64,000 nt of DNA from Pacificimonas sp036351775 (GCA_036351775.1 JAZBPX010000061.1:62001-126000); one strand, 5' to 3'; numbered from the stretch's first letter, positions 7,998-20,573 are shown. The notes: generated by a model not told the origin, from the sequence alone. Translations and numbers: made by a program.

Positions 7998-9281
7998 GTG
8001 CTGAAAATCTTGCTGGCCGGAACCGCAGCGCTGCTGCTGTCGCCCGCCGCCCTTGCGGCAACGCTGATCCACGCGGGCAGCCTGATTACCGACGCCTCGA
8101 AGCCCGCGCGCGGTGCCTCGACGATCGTGGTCGAGGATGGGCGCGTGGTCGCCGTCGAAAACGGGTTCCGCGCCGCCGCCGCTGGCGATAAGGTCTTCGA
8201 CCTGCGCGGGCACACCGTCCTGCCCGGTTTGATCGACACGCACGTCCACCTGATGGGCGATCATGACGATCCCTTTTATCAAGGCTTCATTGACACGAAT
8301 GCCTACGGCGTGGCCGTCGGCCTGAAGAATGCGGTGAAGTCGCTCGATGCCGGTATGACGACCGTGCGCGACCTCGGCAGCGATCCGGAGGGTATCTTCG
8401 CCATTCGCCGCGCCGTTTCCGAGGGGATGCATATGGGCCCGCGCATCGTCGCGGCAGGCACCGCCGTTTCCATCATTGGCGGTCATGGCGACATTTCGGG
8501 CGTGCGCCCGGAAATCATCGGCGCCATGAGCCGCGGCAACACCTGTACCGGCCCGAAAGAGTGCGCCGAGCGCGTGCGGGAAATGAGCCGGGGCGGGGCC
8601 GACCTGATCAAGATCACGGCCACCGGCGGCGTGCTGTCACAGCAGGGCCGCGGGCTGGAAGCGCATTTCACCGGCCCCGAAATGGAGGCCATCGTCGACA
8701 CGGCGCGCTCGCTGGGCCTGAAAGTCGCGGCCCATGCCCACGGCGCGCGCGGTATCGAAGCGGCGGCAAGAGCGGGCGTCGCCTCCATCGAACATGGGAC
8801 GTTCGCCGATGAAGCCGCCCTGGGCGCCATGAAGGCGAGCGGGACCTATTATGTGCCGACGCTGATGGCGTTTCGCGGCATCGAGGAGCAGCTTGGCAGC
8901 GGGATTTACACGCCGGTCGTCGAAGCGAAAATCCGCCAGACGATAACGGTGACCGGCGAGGCGCTGAACCGCGCTTATAAAGCGGGGGTACCCATCGCCT
9001 TTGGCACGGATGCGGGGGTTTTTGCCCATGGCCGCAACAACGAGGAAGCGCGCATGATGGCCGAGTTTGGCGGCCTGCCCGCGCGGGCGATCCTGGTTAG
9101 TGCGACGAGCGGGGCGGCGGACCTGCTGGGGATTTCGGACGAAACCGGGACGCTGGAAGCCGGAAAGGCCGCTGACCTGATCGCCGTCGAAGGCAACCCG
9201 CTGGAGGATATTGCCGCGCTGGAGCGTATACGCTTCGTGATGGCGCAGGGCCGTGTCCACGATATTGCCGACGCCGAATAG
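7998..9281 (+). CDS. Secreted amidohydrolase (imidazolonepropionase/prolidase-like)
   Basis: A 427-residue metal-dependent amidohydrolase with a signal peptide (residues 1-20, cleavage after AALA). The metal ligands are in order: His82 and His84 in DTHVH, Lys205 in LIKITATGG (the usual carboxylated Lys position), His246 in the AHAHG segment, His266 in SIEHGTF, and Asp338 in AFGTDAG. This is the arrangement of the Xaa-Pro dipeptidase/imidazolonepropionase-like subgroup, so a periplasmic dipeptidase or related hydrolase is likely. The start is GTG at 7998 with GGGGGAGAG about eight bases upstream. A DUF885 lipoprotein follows by 37 bases and may be co-transcribed. Confidence 0.9.
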   Translation: MLKILLAGTAALLLSPAALAATLIHAGSLITDASKPARGASTIVVEDGRVVAVENGFRAAAAGDKVFDLRGHTVLPGLIDTHVHLMGDHDDPFYQGFIDTNAYGVAVGLKNAVKSLDAGMTTVRDLGSDPEGIFAIRRAVSEGMHMGPRIVAAGTAVSIIGGHGDISGVRPEIIGAMSRGNTCTGPKECAERVREMSRGGADLIKITATGGVLSQQGRGLEAHFTGPEMEAIVDTARSLGLKVAAHAHGARGIEAAARAGVASIEHGTFADEAALGAMKASGTYYVPTLMAFRGIEEQLGSGIYTPVVEAKIRQTITVTGEALNRAYKAGVPIAFGTDAGVFAHGRNNEEARMMAEFGGLPARAILVSATSGAADLLGISDETGTLEAGKAADLIAVEGNPLEDIAALERIRFVMAQGRVHDIADAE

Positions 9282-9318
9282 TTTTACCGCGACCGACTGA
9301 CCAAGAGGGCCAACCAAC

Positions 9319-11148
9319 ATGATCCGTACCGTATCCCTGGCGGCGCTGGCCGCCGCGATGACCGCCTGCGCGCCGACCGCCACGACGATGCCGGAGCCCG
9401 CGCCGGTCGCGGCTGCCGAACCGGCCATGACCGAGGCGGAGGCCAACGCGGCGCTGTTCGCGCTGTTCGCCGCGTCCGACGAGGACAGCCTGCGCCGCAA
9501 TCCGATCAGCGCGCTATTCCGCGGCGACATGCGCTATGCGGACCGGCTGGGCGACTATCTGAGCGACGACTATTTCGCGGGCGAGAAGGCCGCGGCGGCG
9601 GCCGAGCTGGCAGCGCTGCGCGCCATCCCGCGTGAGGCGCTAAGCGAGGCGGACCGGATCGCCTATGACGTATTCGAATATCAGCGCGAGCAGACGCTCG
9701 CCGGACTGACCGACGAGCTGATCGCCCTGCAGGTCGTGCGGCCGATCAACCATTTTCAGGGCTTCCACACTTTTTACCCCGTGCTGGCGAGCGGCCAGGG
9801 CGCCGCGCCGTTCAACACGGTCGAGGATTATGAGAACAACCTGAAGCGCCACGCCGAGTTCGTCACCCTGATGGACCGTGCCATCGAACGGTTCCGCGAG
9901 GGGCTAGCCGCCGAGGTCGTCGAAACCAAGCTGACGATCAACAATGTCATCGGACAGCTGGACACGCAGCTGGCGCAGGATCCGAAGGAAAGTCCCTATT
10001 ACGCGCCGGTACTGACCTTTCCCGACAGCATCAGCGCGGAAGAGCAGGCGCGGCTGACGGCGGAGTATGAGGACGTCATCGCGAACGAGATCTTCCCGGT
10101 CTACCAGCGGCTGCGGACGTTTCTGGCCGATGAGTATGTCGACAATGCGCGCGACGAGGTCGGGCTGTCGGCGATGAAGGGCGGCGAACAGCTCTATGCC
10201 CTGTTCCTGGAGAACACGACGACGCTGCCGCTGGACGCCGACTATATCCATAATCTCGGCCTGTCAGAGGTCGCGCGGATTACCGGCGAGATGGAGGCGA
10301 TCAAGGCCGAGGTCGGCTTTGACGGGACGCTGCAGGAATTCTTCGAGTTCATCCGCGAGGATCCGCAGTTCAAGCCCCCGTCGCGCGAATGGCTGACGCA
10401 GCGCTATTACGAGATCGGCGAGATCGTCGACCAGCGGATTTCGGAACAGTTCTCGCTGCTGCCGGAAAGTCCGCTGGAAATTCGCCCGGTGGAGCCGTTC
10501 CGCGAGAAGAACGCGGCGGGCGGATCCTATAGCAGCGGCACGCCGGACGGGTCGCGGCCGGGCGTCTTTTACTTCAACGCCTATAATCTCGACGAGCGGC
10601 TGACGCCGGGCATGGAGACGTTGTACCTGCACGAGGGCGCGCCGGGGCATCACTTCCAGATCAGCCTGGCGCAGGAGAATGAGGCGTTGCCGAACTTCAT
10701 GCGGTTTGGCGGGAATACCGCGTTCGTGGAGGGCTGGGCGCTCTATTCCGAAACGCTGGGGCCGGAGCTGGGGCTGTTCGACGATCCCTACCAGCGGTTC
10801 GGGCACCTGAACGACGAGATGCTGCGCGCGATGCGGCTGGTGGTCGATACCGGGCTGCATTCGAAGGGCTGGGGCCGCGACCGGGCGATCGAGTATATGC
10901 TGACGAACAGCGGCATGACCGAGACCGAGGCGATCAGCGAAGTCGAGCGCTATATCGCGATCCCGAGCCAGGCGGTGGCCTACAAGATCGGGTCGCTGAA
11001 GATCGAGGAGCTGAAGGCGCGGGCGCAGGCGGCGCTTGGCGACCGCTTCGATCCGCGCGAGTTTCACGCCGAGGTGCTGAACACCGGTGCCCTGCCGCTG
11101 ACCATCCTGGAGCGCAAGATCGACAACTGGATTGCATCGAAGGGGTGA
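9319..11148 (+). CDS. DUF885 family lipoprotein, putative metallopeptidase
   Basis: A 609-residue DUF885 protein with a lipoprotein signal peptide (lipobox AAMTAC near residue 16), so it is probably anchored in a periplasm-facing membrane leaflet. The metal-binding motif HEGAPGHH lies at residues 438-445, characteristic of this family, whose members are thought to be zinc carboxypeptidase-like hydrolases. C-terminal features include FVEGWALYSE. Its placement directly after a secreted amidohydrolase suggests the two work together on peptides or similar amides in the envelope. No activity is established here. Confidence 0.9.
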   Translation: MIRTVSLAALAAAMTACAPTATTMPEPAPVAAAEPAMTEAEANAALFALFAASDEDSLRRNPISALFRGDMRYADRLGDYLSDDYFAGEKAAAAAELAALRAIPREALSEADRIAYDVFEYQREQTLAGLTDELIALQVVRPINHFQGFHTFYPVLASGQGAAPFNTVEDYENNLKRHAEFVTLMDRAIERFREGLAAEVVETKLTINNVIGQLDTQLAQDPKESPYYAPVLTFPDSISAEEQARLTAEYEDVIANEIFPVYQRLRTFLADEYVDNARDEVGLSAMKGGEQLYALFLENTTTLPLDADYIHNLGLSEVARITGEMEAIKAEVGFDGTLQEFFEFIREDPQFKPPSREWLTQRYYEIGEIVDQRISEQFSLLPESPLEIRPVEPFREKNAAGGSYSSGTPDGSRPGVFYFNAYNLDERLTPGMETLYLHEGAPGHHFQISLAQENEALPNFMRFGGNTAFVEGWALYSETLGPELGLFDDPYQRFGHLNDEMLRAMRLVVDTGLHSKGWGRDRAIEYMLTNSGMTETEAISEVERYIAIPSQAVAYKIGSLKIEELKARAQAALGDRFDPREFHAEVLNTGALPLTILERKIDNWIASKG

Positions 11149-11189
11149 AGCTGGGCGATTTCGGCTCGGCGGTACCCCGGCTCGTCATC

Positions 11190-12371
11190 TTATGAATCGC
11201 CAATGGTACCTGCGGAAAGCATGACTTCGCGTAGTCTGCGTTCACTATCGGGATTGGCGTCCAGATAGGCGGCAAGGGCCGCCTGGTTCGCCGCTGCGAT
11301 CGCGTCCAGATCAGCGGGACCGATGCGGGCGCGGCTGGGGGTCGGCCCCGTCATGGCCCGGACGATGCGGTCGCCGGTTACGGGCTTGTAGTGCCCTGCA
11401 TCCCAGTAGCCGCGCATCCTGGTCTCACGGTCGCCGGGACCGGGTAACGGTTCAATGCTGTCGGCATCGACATGCGCGAAGTCATAGAACGGGATGTCCT
11501 GGGCGGCCGCCTCCGCAAGGATCATGCGCTTCCAGTCCACGAAGTCGGCCGCATAGCCGGCGACCTGCAAGCCGTGAAACATTTCTGCGTGCGTCGGGTG
11601 CGTGAACAACGTCACGGCCACGTCATTGGCCTTCGCGGTTGCGATCATCCGGCGAAGTACATGCAGGGCATTGCTGTCCTCTGGATCCGGCAAGCTGACA
11701 TCCAGATTCAGGATCTGACGGAATGTGCCCCTCTCTATCCTGCGGAACTGCTCATAATGGCCGAAGTCGGACCAGACCCTGTCGAATCGTCCGGGCAAGC
11801 CGTACCCCTGCTGGGTTAGAGACAGAGGCTGCGCGTCCCCCTGACGCTGGATCGTGCGGATGCTGTCACGCACCGCCTCGTTGGAAAACAGGATCTGTGC
11901 CACACGCTCAAGATACGGCTTGGCGTCACCGTTCTGGGCGTTGAAGAACTGTTCCAGCCTGGGGTCGCCCTGCAAGAAATCGTAGAAGTCGAGGCCGATA
12001 AACACGGCCTGCACCGATTCCAGCTCCATTGCCTTCCGAACGTGCGGCGCTAGGTCCTGCAGGCGGCCACCCTCCACACCGTAATTGTAGACCGGTCTCA
12101 TATGCTCGGGCCATGCCGGACTGAGCGGATCGAAGCCGTAGGCCACGCGGCTGTTTCCGACGACAATGGTTCGCGGCGCGGCGCGAACGACCTGCCGGGC
12201 TTTCACCGGCCAGACCTGTCTCATCGCCTCAGGCTTCATCGCATTGAGGCCGGTGACGCGCGGCGCGCCCGCCCAGCCATAAGGATCGATAAAGGCGGTA
12301 AACGCCACGGTGATGGCCATGAACCCCAGTAAGGAGAGAACCAGATAGCGAAGATAGGCGCGCATGGGCAT
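11190..12371 (-). CDS. SGNH/AlgX-like membrane-anchored protein paired with MBOAT
   Basis: A 393-residue protein with an N-terminal membrane anchor (LVLSLLGFMAITVAFTAF) and a periplasmic domain. VVGNSRVAYGFD near residue 70 looks like the serine block of an SGNH hydrolase (Gly-Asn-Ser), and YWDAGHYKP in the C-terminal third provides a Asp-x-x-His pair. It begins six bases after the MBOAT stop. By analogy with AlgI plus AlgJ/AlgX pairs, the MBOAT would move an acyl group across the membrane and this protein would transfer it to a polysaccharide or lipid. The family assignment is inferred from motifs and context; the acceptor is unknown. Confidence 0.7.
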   Translation of the reverse strand: MPMRAYLRYLVLSLLGFMAITVAFTAFIDPYGWAGAPRVTGLNAMKPEAMRQVWPVKARQVVRAAPRTIVVGNSRVAYGFDPLSPAWPEHMRPVYNYGVEGGRLQDLAPHVRKAMELESVQAVFIGLDFYDFLQGDPRLEQFFNAQNGDAKPYLERVAQILFSNEAVRDSIRTIQRQGDAQPLSLTQQGYGLPGRFDRVWSDFGHYEQFRRIERGTFRQILNLDVSLPDPEDSNALHVLRRMIATAKANDVAVTLFTHPTHAEMFHGLQVAGYAADFVDWKRMILAEAAAQDIPFYDFAHVDADSIEPLPGPGDRETRMRGYWDAGHYKPVTGDRIVRAMTGPTPSRARIGPADLDAIAAANQAALAAYLDANPDSERRLREVMLSAGTIGDS

Positions 12372-12377
12372 GGCAGG

Positions 12378-13907
12378 TCAGAACTGAAAATACAGGAATT
12401 CGGACGGACGGGCGAGCGAAAGGAACGCGATCAGCGCCAGGACTGCGGTCGCCGCCGCCCAGCGCAGCGACGGATACCAGGTCAGCGCGGCCGGTGCGGG
12501 CGGCTCCATCATGACGAGGGCGGGTTTGTAGCGCGCCATGATCTGCTGTGTGTTCGGCGCGAAAAACGCCAGACCGCCAAGCACGGCAATCCATAACCAT
12601 GGCATGAGAAACGGGACGCGCGGCCCCTCTATCCCGGCAACGCCCAGGCCGCGCAGCCCGTCGCCGAGAATACCGAGCATGTCGAGAACGACGTTCGGCA
12701 TGACTGCCCCGTTCGCACCGGCCATCGCCACGAGCATTGCCCATGCCCCGGAGAGACTTTCGGCGCGGAAGAAGGTCAGGGACGTCAGGATCGCGAGAAA
12801 GGTCATGGCCCAGCACACGCGGCCGGGCAGGCGTCCGGAGAAGCCCAGATCTTCCCACGCCTGATGGATCAGCATGAAGACGCCCATCACCGCGCCCCAG
12901 ACGATGAAGGTCCAGCCTGCGCCGTGCCACATACCGCCGAGGAGCATGGTTACGAACATGTTCACATAACGGCGCGCGACCCCCCGCCGATTCCCGCCGA
13001 GGGGAATGTAGATATAGTCGCGGAGGAACCGCGAGAGGGTCATGTGCCAGCTCTGCCAGATCTGCGACATGGAACGCGCCTTGTAGGGGGAGGCGAAGTT
13101 GAGCGGCAGGATGATGCCGAACATCCGCGCCAGGCCGATGGCCATGTCAGAATAGCCGGAAAAATCGAAGTATAGCTGGAAGGTGTAAGCCAGGATCCCG
13201 ACCCACGCCGTGAGCAGGTCGAGAGATTCGCCCGCTTCTGCCGCGGCAAATGCGGTGTTGGCGAACGGCGCGACGCCGTCCGCGAGCACGACCTTCTTGA
13301 ACAGGCCGATGATGAAGATCGTGCTGCCGACCGCCATGTTTTCGGACGTCAGGCGGTAGCCGGCCGGATCGGCGTCCTTTGCCGCGAATTGCGGCATCAT
13401 TTCGCTGTGATGGAGGATCGGACCCGCGAGGAGCTGCGGAAAGAAACTGACGAACAGGGCGTAGTTCAGGAGGTCGTAGTCCTCCGCCCGCCCCCGGTGA
13501 CAGTCGACCAGATAGGCGATCTGCGTGAAGGTATAGAAGCTGATGCCAATGGGCAGGAGAATGTCGCCAAGGCTGAAGCTGCCGCCGGAGACCCCGTTCC
13601 AGCTGTCCACGAAGAAACCGGCATATTTGTAGTAGCCGAAGAGGAGAAGGTTGAAGCCGATCCCGGCCCAGAGGAGCGCCTTTCGCCCGCCCCCGGCCCG
13701 CGAAATCGCGCCGCCGAAGAGAAAATTGACGACAATCGAACCGCAGAGAATCAGGACGTACGGCGGGTTCCACCACCCGTAGAAGAACAGCGACGCGAGA
13801 ACGAGCCAGCCCGCCGTCAGGCGCGGCGAGCGGCGTCCCAGCCATACGAACCCGGCCATGACAATGGGCAGGAACACAAGGATAAAAATATAGCTGTTGA
13901 ACAGCAC
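12378..13907 (-). CDS. MBOAT family O-acyltransferase (AlgI-like)
   Basis: A 509-residue polytopic membrane protein of the MBOAT superfamily, AlgI/DltB branch. The N-terminus (LFNSYIFILVFLPIV), SFYTFTQIAYLVD, FPQLLAGPILHH and the conserved active-site block GGMWHGAGWTFIVWG with its invariant His are all recognised signatures. It would pass acetyl or acyl groups across the inner membrane. A GTG start at 13907 is preferred over a codon 24 bases upstream, because family members begin at this LFNSY and GGGGGGAAG lies about ten bases before it. It pairs with the downstream SGNH-like gene. The stretch 13908-14086 upstream holds nothing I recognise. Confidence 0.9.
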   Translation of the reverse strand: MLFNSYIFILVFLPIVMAGFVWLGRRSPRLTAGWLVLASLFFYGWWNPPYVLILCGSIVVNFLFGGAISRAGGGRKALLWAGIGFNLLLFGYYKYAGFFVDSWNGVSGGSFSLGDILLPIGISFYTFTQIAYLVDCHRGRAEDYDLLNYALFVSFFPQLLAGPILHHSEMMPQFAAKDADPAGYRLTSENMAVGSTIFIIGLFKKVVLADGVAPFANTAFAAAEAGESLDLLTAWVGILAYTFQLYFDFSGYSDMAIGLARMFGIILPLNFASPYKARSMSQIWQSWHMTLSRFLRDYIYIPLGGNRRGVARRYVNMFVTMLLGGMWHGAGWTFIVWGAVMGVFMLIHQAWEDLGFSGRLPGRVCWAMTFLAILTSLTFFRAESLSGAWAMLVAMAGANGAVMPNVVLDMLGILGDGLRGLGVAGIEGPRVPFLMPWLWIAVLGGLAFFAPNTQQIMARYKPALVMMEPPAPAALTWYPSLRWAAATAVLALIAFLSLARPSEFLYFQF

Positions 13908-14086
13908 AGCGCTGCGCTTCCCCCCGAACACCGCCTAGGCCGGTTGAGGCCATAAGGCGTCAGCTATTCAGGGCAAGTGCGCGCTGTGCAAAACACGTCA
14001 ATCAAGCCCATGTGCTTAGAGCCTGCCGACGAGGCGACGCCGGACAGTCAGTTCAGGCCATGTTCGGCGAAAAGACGCGCTATCGT

Positions 14087-15439
14087 TTACAGGTCCAGAA
14101 CCAGCCTGGTCGGGTCTTCGATGGCTTCCTTGACGCGGACGAGGAAGGTTACCGCTTCGCGGCCGTCGATCAGGCGGTGGTCGTAGCTGAGCGCGAGGTA
14201 CATCATGGGGCGCGCGACGATGTCACCGTCGATCACCACGGGGCGCTGCTCTATGCGGTGCATGCCGAGGACGGCCCCCTGGTTGCCGTTGATGATCGGC
14301 GTCGACATCAGCGAGCCGAACACGCCGCCATTCGAGATGGTGAAGGTGCCGCCCTGCAGCTCCTCCAGCTTCAGTTCGCCGTCGCGGGCGCGGCGGCCGA
14401 AGTCGCCGATGGTCTTCTCGGTGTCGGCGAAGGAGAGCTTGTCGGCGTCCTTCAGGACCGGCACCACAAGGCCGCCCGGCGAGGAGACGGCGATGCCAAT
14501 GTCGGCATAATCGCGGTAGACGATCTCGTCGCCCTCGATGGCCGCATTGACGGCGGGCACATCCTTTAGCGCGAGCGCGCAGGCCTTTGTGAAGAAGGAC
14601 ATGAAGCCGAGGCGGACGCCGTGCTTTTTCTCGAACAGGTCCTGGTACTCGCTGCGCGCCGCCATGACGGCGGTCATGTCGACGTCGTTGAACGTCGTCA
14701 GCATTGCGGCGGTGTCCTGCGTTTCCTTCAGGCGGCGGGCGATGGTCTGGCGCATTCGCGACATGCGCTTGCGCTCCTCGTTGCGACCGGCGCCGGAAGA
14801 CGCGGAGGCGGACGGGGATGAGGCGCTGCCGCCAGCAGCTTCGACCGTGCCCTTGGGCGTCGAGCCCGTCGCTCCGGCAGGAGCGCTGTCGGCGATCTTC
14901 GTCTTGTTCTCGCCGCCCGCGCTGACGCCTTCGGCGGCGCTTTTCTTCGTGGCGGCACCGGACTTGATGGCTTTCTGCACGTCTTCCTTAAGGAGGCGGC
15001 CGCCTTTCCCCGTCCCCTCGATCTCATTGGGTTCGAGGTGATGTTCGGCGAGCAGGCGCTTCACCGCCGGGGACAGCGGCATGTCGGTCGTGGCGAGGTC
15101 GCCCTTCCCCAGCTTCTCCGCCTCCGCAAAATCGTTGTTCTCGTCCTCGCCCGGAGTCGGTTCGGAGGTGGTGGGCGCGGCGTCCTTCGCGGCGGACGTG
15201 CCGGTTTCGTCGATTCGGGCGATGACCGCGCCGACTTCGACATCGTCACCCTCGTTCGCGACATGTTCGGCGAGGACGCCGGCAGTGGGCGCGGGCACCT
15301 CGACGGCGACCTTGTCGGTTTCCAGGCTTACGATGATCTCGTCGGCCTCGACGCTGTCGCCGGGCTGTTTCAGCCACTCGCCAATGGTGGCCTCGGTAAC
15401 GGATTCGCCAAGCATGGGGACGACGACATCGGTGGGCAT
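14087..15439 (-). CDS. sucB: 2-oxoglutarate dehydrogenase E2, dihydrolipoyllysine succinyltransferase
   Basis: A 450-residue E2 component that transfers the succinyl group from E1-ThDP through its lipoyl arm to CoA. The lipoyl domain spans about 2-77 with the lipoylated Lys43 in ETDKVAVEV. An acidic/alanine linker follows, then the peripheral subunit-binding domain (about 122-158, SPAVKRLLAEHHLEP), a second Ala/Ser-rich linker, and the catalytic domain with SYDHRLIDG near the C-terminus. It follows sucA by 117 bases on the same strand. The E3 gene (lpd), often next in this cluster, is not downstream; an MBOAT gene is. Confidence 0.95.
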   Translation of the reverse strand: MPTDVVVPMLGESVTEATIGEWLKQPGDSVEADEIIVSLETDKVAVEVPAPTAGVLAEHVANEGDDVEVGAVIARIDETGTSAAKDAAPTTSEPTPGEDENNDFAEAEKLGKGDLATTDMPLSPAVKRLLAEHHLEPNEIEGTGKGGRLLKEDVQKAIKSGAATKKSAAEGVSAGGENKTKIADSAPAGATGSTPKGTVEAAGGSASSPSASASSGAGRNEERKRMSRMRQTIARRLKETQDTAAMLTTFNDVDMTAVMAARSEYQDLFEKKHGVRLGFMSFFTKACALALKDVPAVNAAIEGDEIVYRDYADIGIAVSSPGGLVVPVLKDADKLSFADTEKTIGDFGRRARDGELKLEELQGGTFTISNGGVFGSLMSTPIINGNQGAVLGMHRIEQRPVVIDGDIVARPMMYLALSYDHRLIDGREAVTFLVRVKEAIEDPTRLVLDL

Positions 15440-15505
15440 TGGGAGGGAGGTTCCTTCTGGGTGTCAGGACTGAATAGCGGTCGGCAACGGGGATAGCGGT
15501 GCTGG

Positions 15506-15531
15506 ATGCTGAAACAAGTTCAGCATGACGG
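15506..15531. repeat. Single REP-type palindrome, family A copy 2
   Basis: A lone copy of the family A half element, ATGCTGAAACAAGTTCAGCAT followed by GACG. It lies in the 117-base gap between sucA and sucB. The hairpin arms are GCTGAA and TTCAGC. No inverted partner is seen nearby, unlike the other copies. Confidence 0.6.
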
Positions 15532-15556
15532 CATATGGGTGAAGGACCGGGTTCAT

Positions 15557-18484
<2,928 letters not shown>

Positions 18485-18727
18485 GGGGTCACGCCTCCTG
18501 CAGCGCGCCGCTCAGTAGACACGCAAAATCGCAGCCGGCCCGCCCCCTCCCAATGCAGGCGGCCAGAGAGGGTTCCCCATAGCGGCGCAGGCGGGTCGTT
18601 CAAGCACGATGCGCGGCACGGTCATGCGAAGCTCGCTCAGCGTGTTCCGGTGCCCTTCGGATCAAAAGCCCGGCTTCGTTCGTAGGTAAACCAAGATGAG
18701 TATCAAGGAACTGGAGTAATTTATCCT

Positions 18728-19390
18728 ATGATTATGAGAACCACGAAGATCATGGCGCTGAGTGTAGCGTCCGCCCTTACCCTCGCGGCCTGTGGCGGCG
18801 CGGATGAAGACGACACTGCAACTGTTGCGGGCGACATCGGCGCAAGCGATGAGTCCGGGATGGATATGGAAGACCAGATCCTGGGCAATGAGATGGACGC
18901 CGATGAACTGTCCGGCCGCATGACGGACGGCGAGGTGACCCGCTACCGCATCGACGAGACCGGAGACGATGAAGTCGAGGTGGCCGTTGCCTCCCCGAGC
19001 CCGAACATGGAGCGCATGCGCGCCGAACCCCTGACCGAAGAGCAGGAAATGCGCCGCGCCAGCGTCGATGTCGAGCAGGTAAAGCGCGATACCGGCACCG
19101 AAGCGCGCGCCCGCGTGCAGGAACGCCGCCCGCTTTACGATCCCCGCTGGGACGGCGATGCCAGCTTCGCCGAGCTGGACCGCAACAATGACGGCCGCAT
19201 GTCGATCGCCGAGTTCGCCATCTATGACCTGGCGAACGTCAACCCAACCGTGAAGGGCTCGAAGGACGACGAGATGATGCCTTATGTCAGCGATGACGCC
19301 ATCAACATGGTCGCGGTGGACTTCGTGCGCCTGGATACGGACGGCGACTATTTCCTCAGCCGCGAGGAATTTCTGCCGGCAACGCGCTGA
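18728..19390 (+). CDS. EF-hand lipoprotein inserted between sucA and sucD
   Basis: A 220-residue acidic protein with a lipoprotein signal peptide (lipobox LAAC near residue 22). The middle is low-complexity and rich in Asp, Glu and Met. Two EF-hand loops lie near the C-terminus: LDRNNDGRMSIAEF and LDTDGDYFLSREEF. It would be a calcium-binding envelope lipoprotein of unknown role. It lies on the opposite strand inside the TCA gene cluster. An ATG two codons later is an equally possible start. A perfect seven-base-pair hairpin (19419-19425 with 19429-19435) follows the stop but has no T run. Confidence 0.82.
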   Translation: MIMRTTKIMALSVASALTLAACGGADEDDTATVAGDIGASDESGMDMEDQILGNEMDADELSGRMTDGEVTRYRIDETGDDEVEVAVASPSPNMERMRAEPLTEEQEMRRASVDVEQVKRDTGTEARARVQERRPLYDPRWDGDASFAELDRNNDGRMSIAEFAIYDLANVNPTVKGSKDDEMMPYVSDDAINMVAVDFVRLDTDGDYFLSREEFLPATR

Positions 19391-19553
19391 GTGCGCGGGC
19401 CTGTGACCGTCTCGCTGTGAACGGCACTGCCGTTCAGGGCAGGGGCAACAGATAGCGAGGGGGGCCACCTAAAGCTAGGCGTTCGTTACATGGGGTCCGG
19501 ACCCATGTTCTCGCGGGCGCAGGCTTCGCCAGCCGACCTAGTCCAGCAAATGC

Positions 19554-19646
19554 TAGTCATCCCAGCGAAGGCTGGGATCCATGCTGTAACGCCCGGACCT
19601 GGTGCCGCTGTCACAGCGTGGATCCCAGCCTTCGCTGGGATGACTA
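19554..19646. repeat. REP-type paired palindrome, family B copy 1
   Basis: The left arm TAGTCATCCCAGCGAAGGCT (19554 onward, running to 19581) is matched in reverse complement by the right arm ending GGGATGACTA at 19646. Each arm contains its own small hairpin (CCCAGC/GCTGGG). It lies between the ends of the EF-hand gene and sucD, followed by a T-rich stretch, so it may also serve as a bidirectional transcript end. The rest of the 284-base gap shows nothing else. Confidence 0.85.
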
Positions 19647-19674
19647 TTTTCTTTTTTGTTTTCACGACGTTCAT

Positions 19675-20550
19675 CTATTTCCCGAGCACCTTCATCAGGG
19701 TCGTGCCGAGCTCGCTGGGCGAGTCGACGACCGTGATGCCGGCGTCCTGCATGGCCTCGATCTTCGATTCCGCGCCGCCCTTGCCGCCGGAAACGATCGC
19801 GCCGGCATGGCCCATGGTGCGGCCCTTGGGCGCGGTGCGGCCCGCGATGAAGCCGACCATCGGCTTCTTGACCGGGTGGTTCTTCAGGAACGCGGCGGCT
19901 TCCTCCTCAGCCGAATCGCCGATTTCGCCGATCATGATAATCGATTCGGTCTCGTCGTCGGCGAGGAACATCTCAAGGACGTCGATGAAGTTCGTGCCGT
20001 TCACCGGGTCGCCGCCAATGCCGACGGCGGTGGTCTGGCCGAGGCCGACAGCCGTGGTCTGCGCAACCGCCTCATAGGTCAGCGTGCCGGAGCGGGAGAG
20101 AACGCCGACGGAACCGTCCTTGAAGATGGAGCCGGGCATGATGCCGATCTTGCATTCGCCGGGCGTCAGGACGCCGGGACAGTTCGGGCCGATCAGGCGC
20201 GATTTCGAACCGCACAAGGCGCGTTTGACCTTCACCATGTCAAGGACGGGGATGCCCTCCGTGATGGCGATGATCAGGGGCACTTCGGCTTCGATCGCCT
20301 CCATGATGGAATCGGCGGCAAAGGGCGGCGGGACATAGACGACGGACGCATCGGCACGGGTTTCGTCCATGGCGTCCCGCATGGTTGAAAAGACGGGGAG
20401 GCCGAGATGTTCTTGCCCCCCTTTGCCGGGGACGACGCCCCCAACCATCTTGGTGCCGTACTCGAGCGCCGCCTCCGTATGAAAGGTGGCGGTATTGCCG
20501 GTAAGGCCCTGGCACAGGACCTTGGTGTTCTTGTCGATCAGGATGCTCAT
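19675..20550 (-). CDS. sucD: Succinyl-CoA synthetase subunit alpha
   Basis: A 291-residue CoA-binding subunit that, with SucC, converts succinyl-CoA and ADP/GDP to succinate and ATP/GTP. The CoA-binding Rossmann segment (VLCQGLTGNTATFHTEAA), GPNCPG near residue 121, and the phosphorylated active-site His248 in MGHAGAIVSGG are all seen. The length is normal. It follows sucC on the minus strand with a 134-base spacer that carries a palindromic repeat element. Confidence 0.96.
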   Translation of the reverse strand: MSILIDKNTKVLCQGLTGNTATFHTEAALEYGTKMVGGVVPGKGGQEHLGLPVFSTMRDAMDETRADASVVYVPPPFAADSIMEAIEAEVPLIIAITEGIPVLDMVKVKRALCGSKSRLIGPNCPGVLTPGECKIGIMPGSIFKDGSVGVLSRSGTLTYEAVAQTTAVGLGQTTAVGIGGDPVNGTNFIDVLEMFLADDETESIIMIGEIGDSAEEEAAAFLKNHPVKKPMVGFIAGRTAPKGRTMGHAGAIVSGGKGGAESKIEAMQDAGITVVDSPSELGTTLMKVLGK

Positions 20551-20573
20551 TGGGTCGTCCTGCTTCCTTATCT

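Noticed and set aside
19554..19646. CRISPR-like or tRNA-like structure
   Set aside because: Only one inverted pair is present with no direct repeats or spacers, and no clover-leaf or TTCGA arm is seen here or in other gaps.
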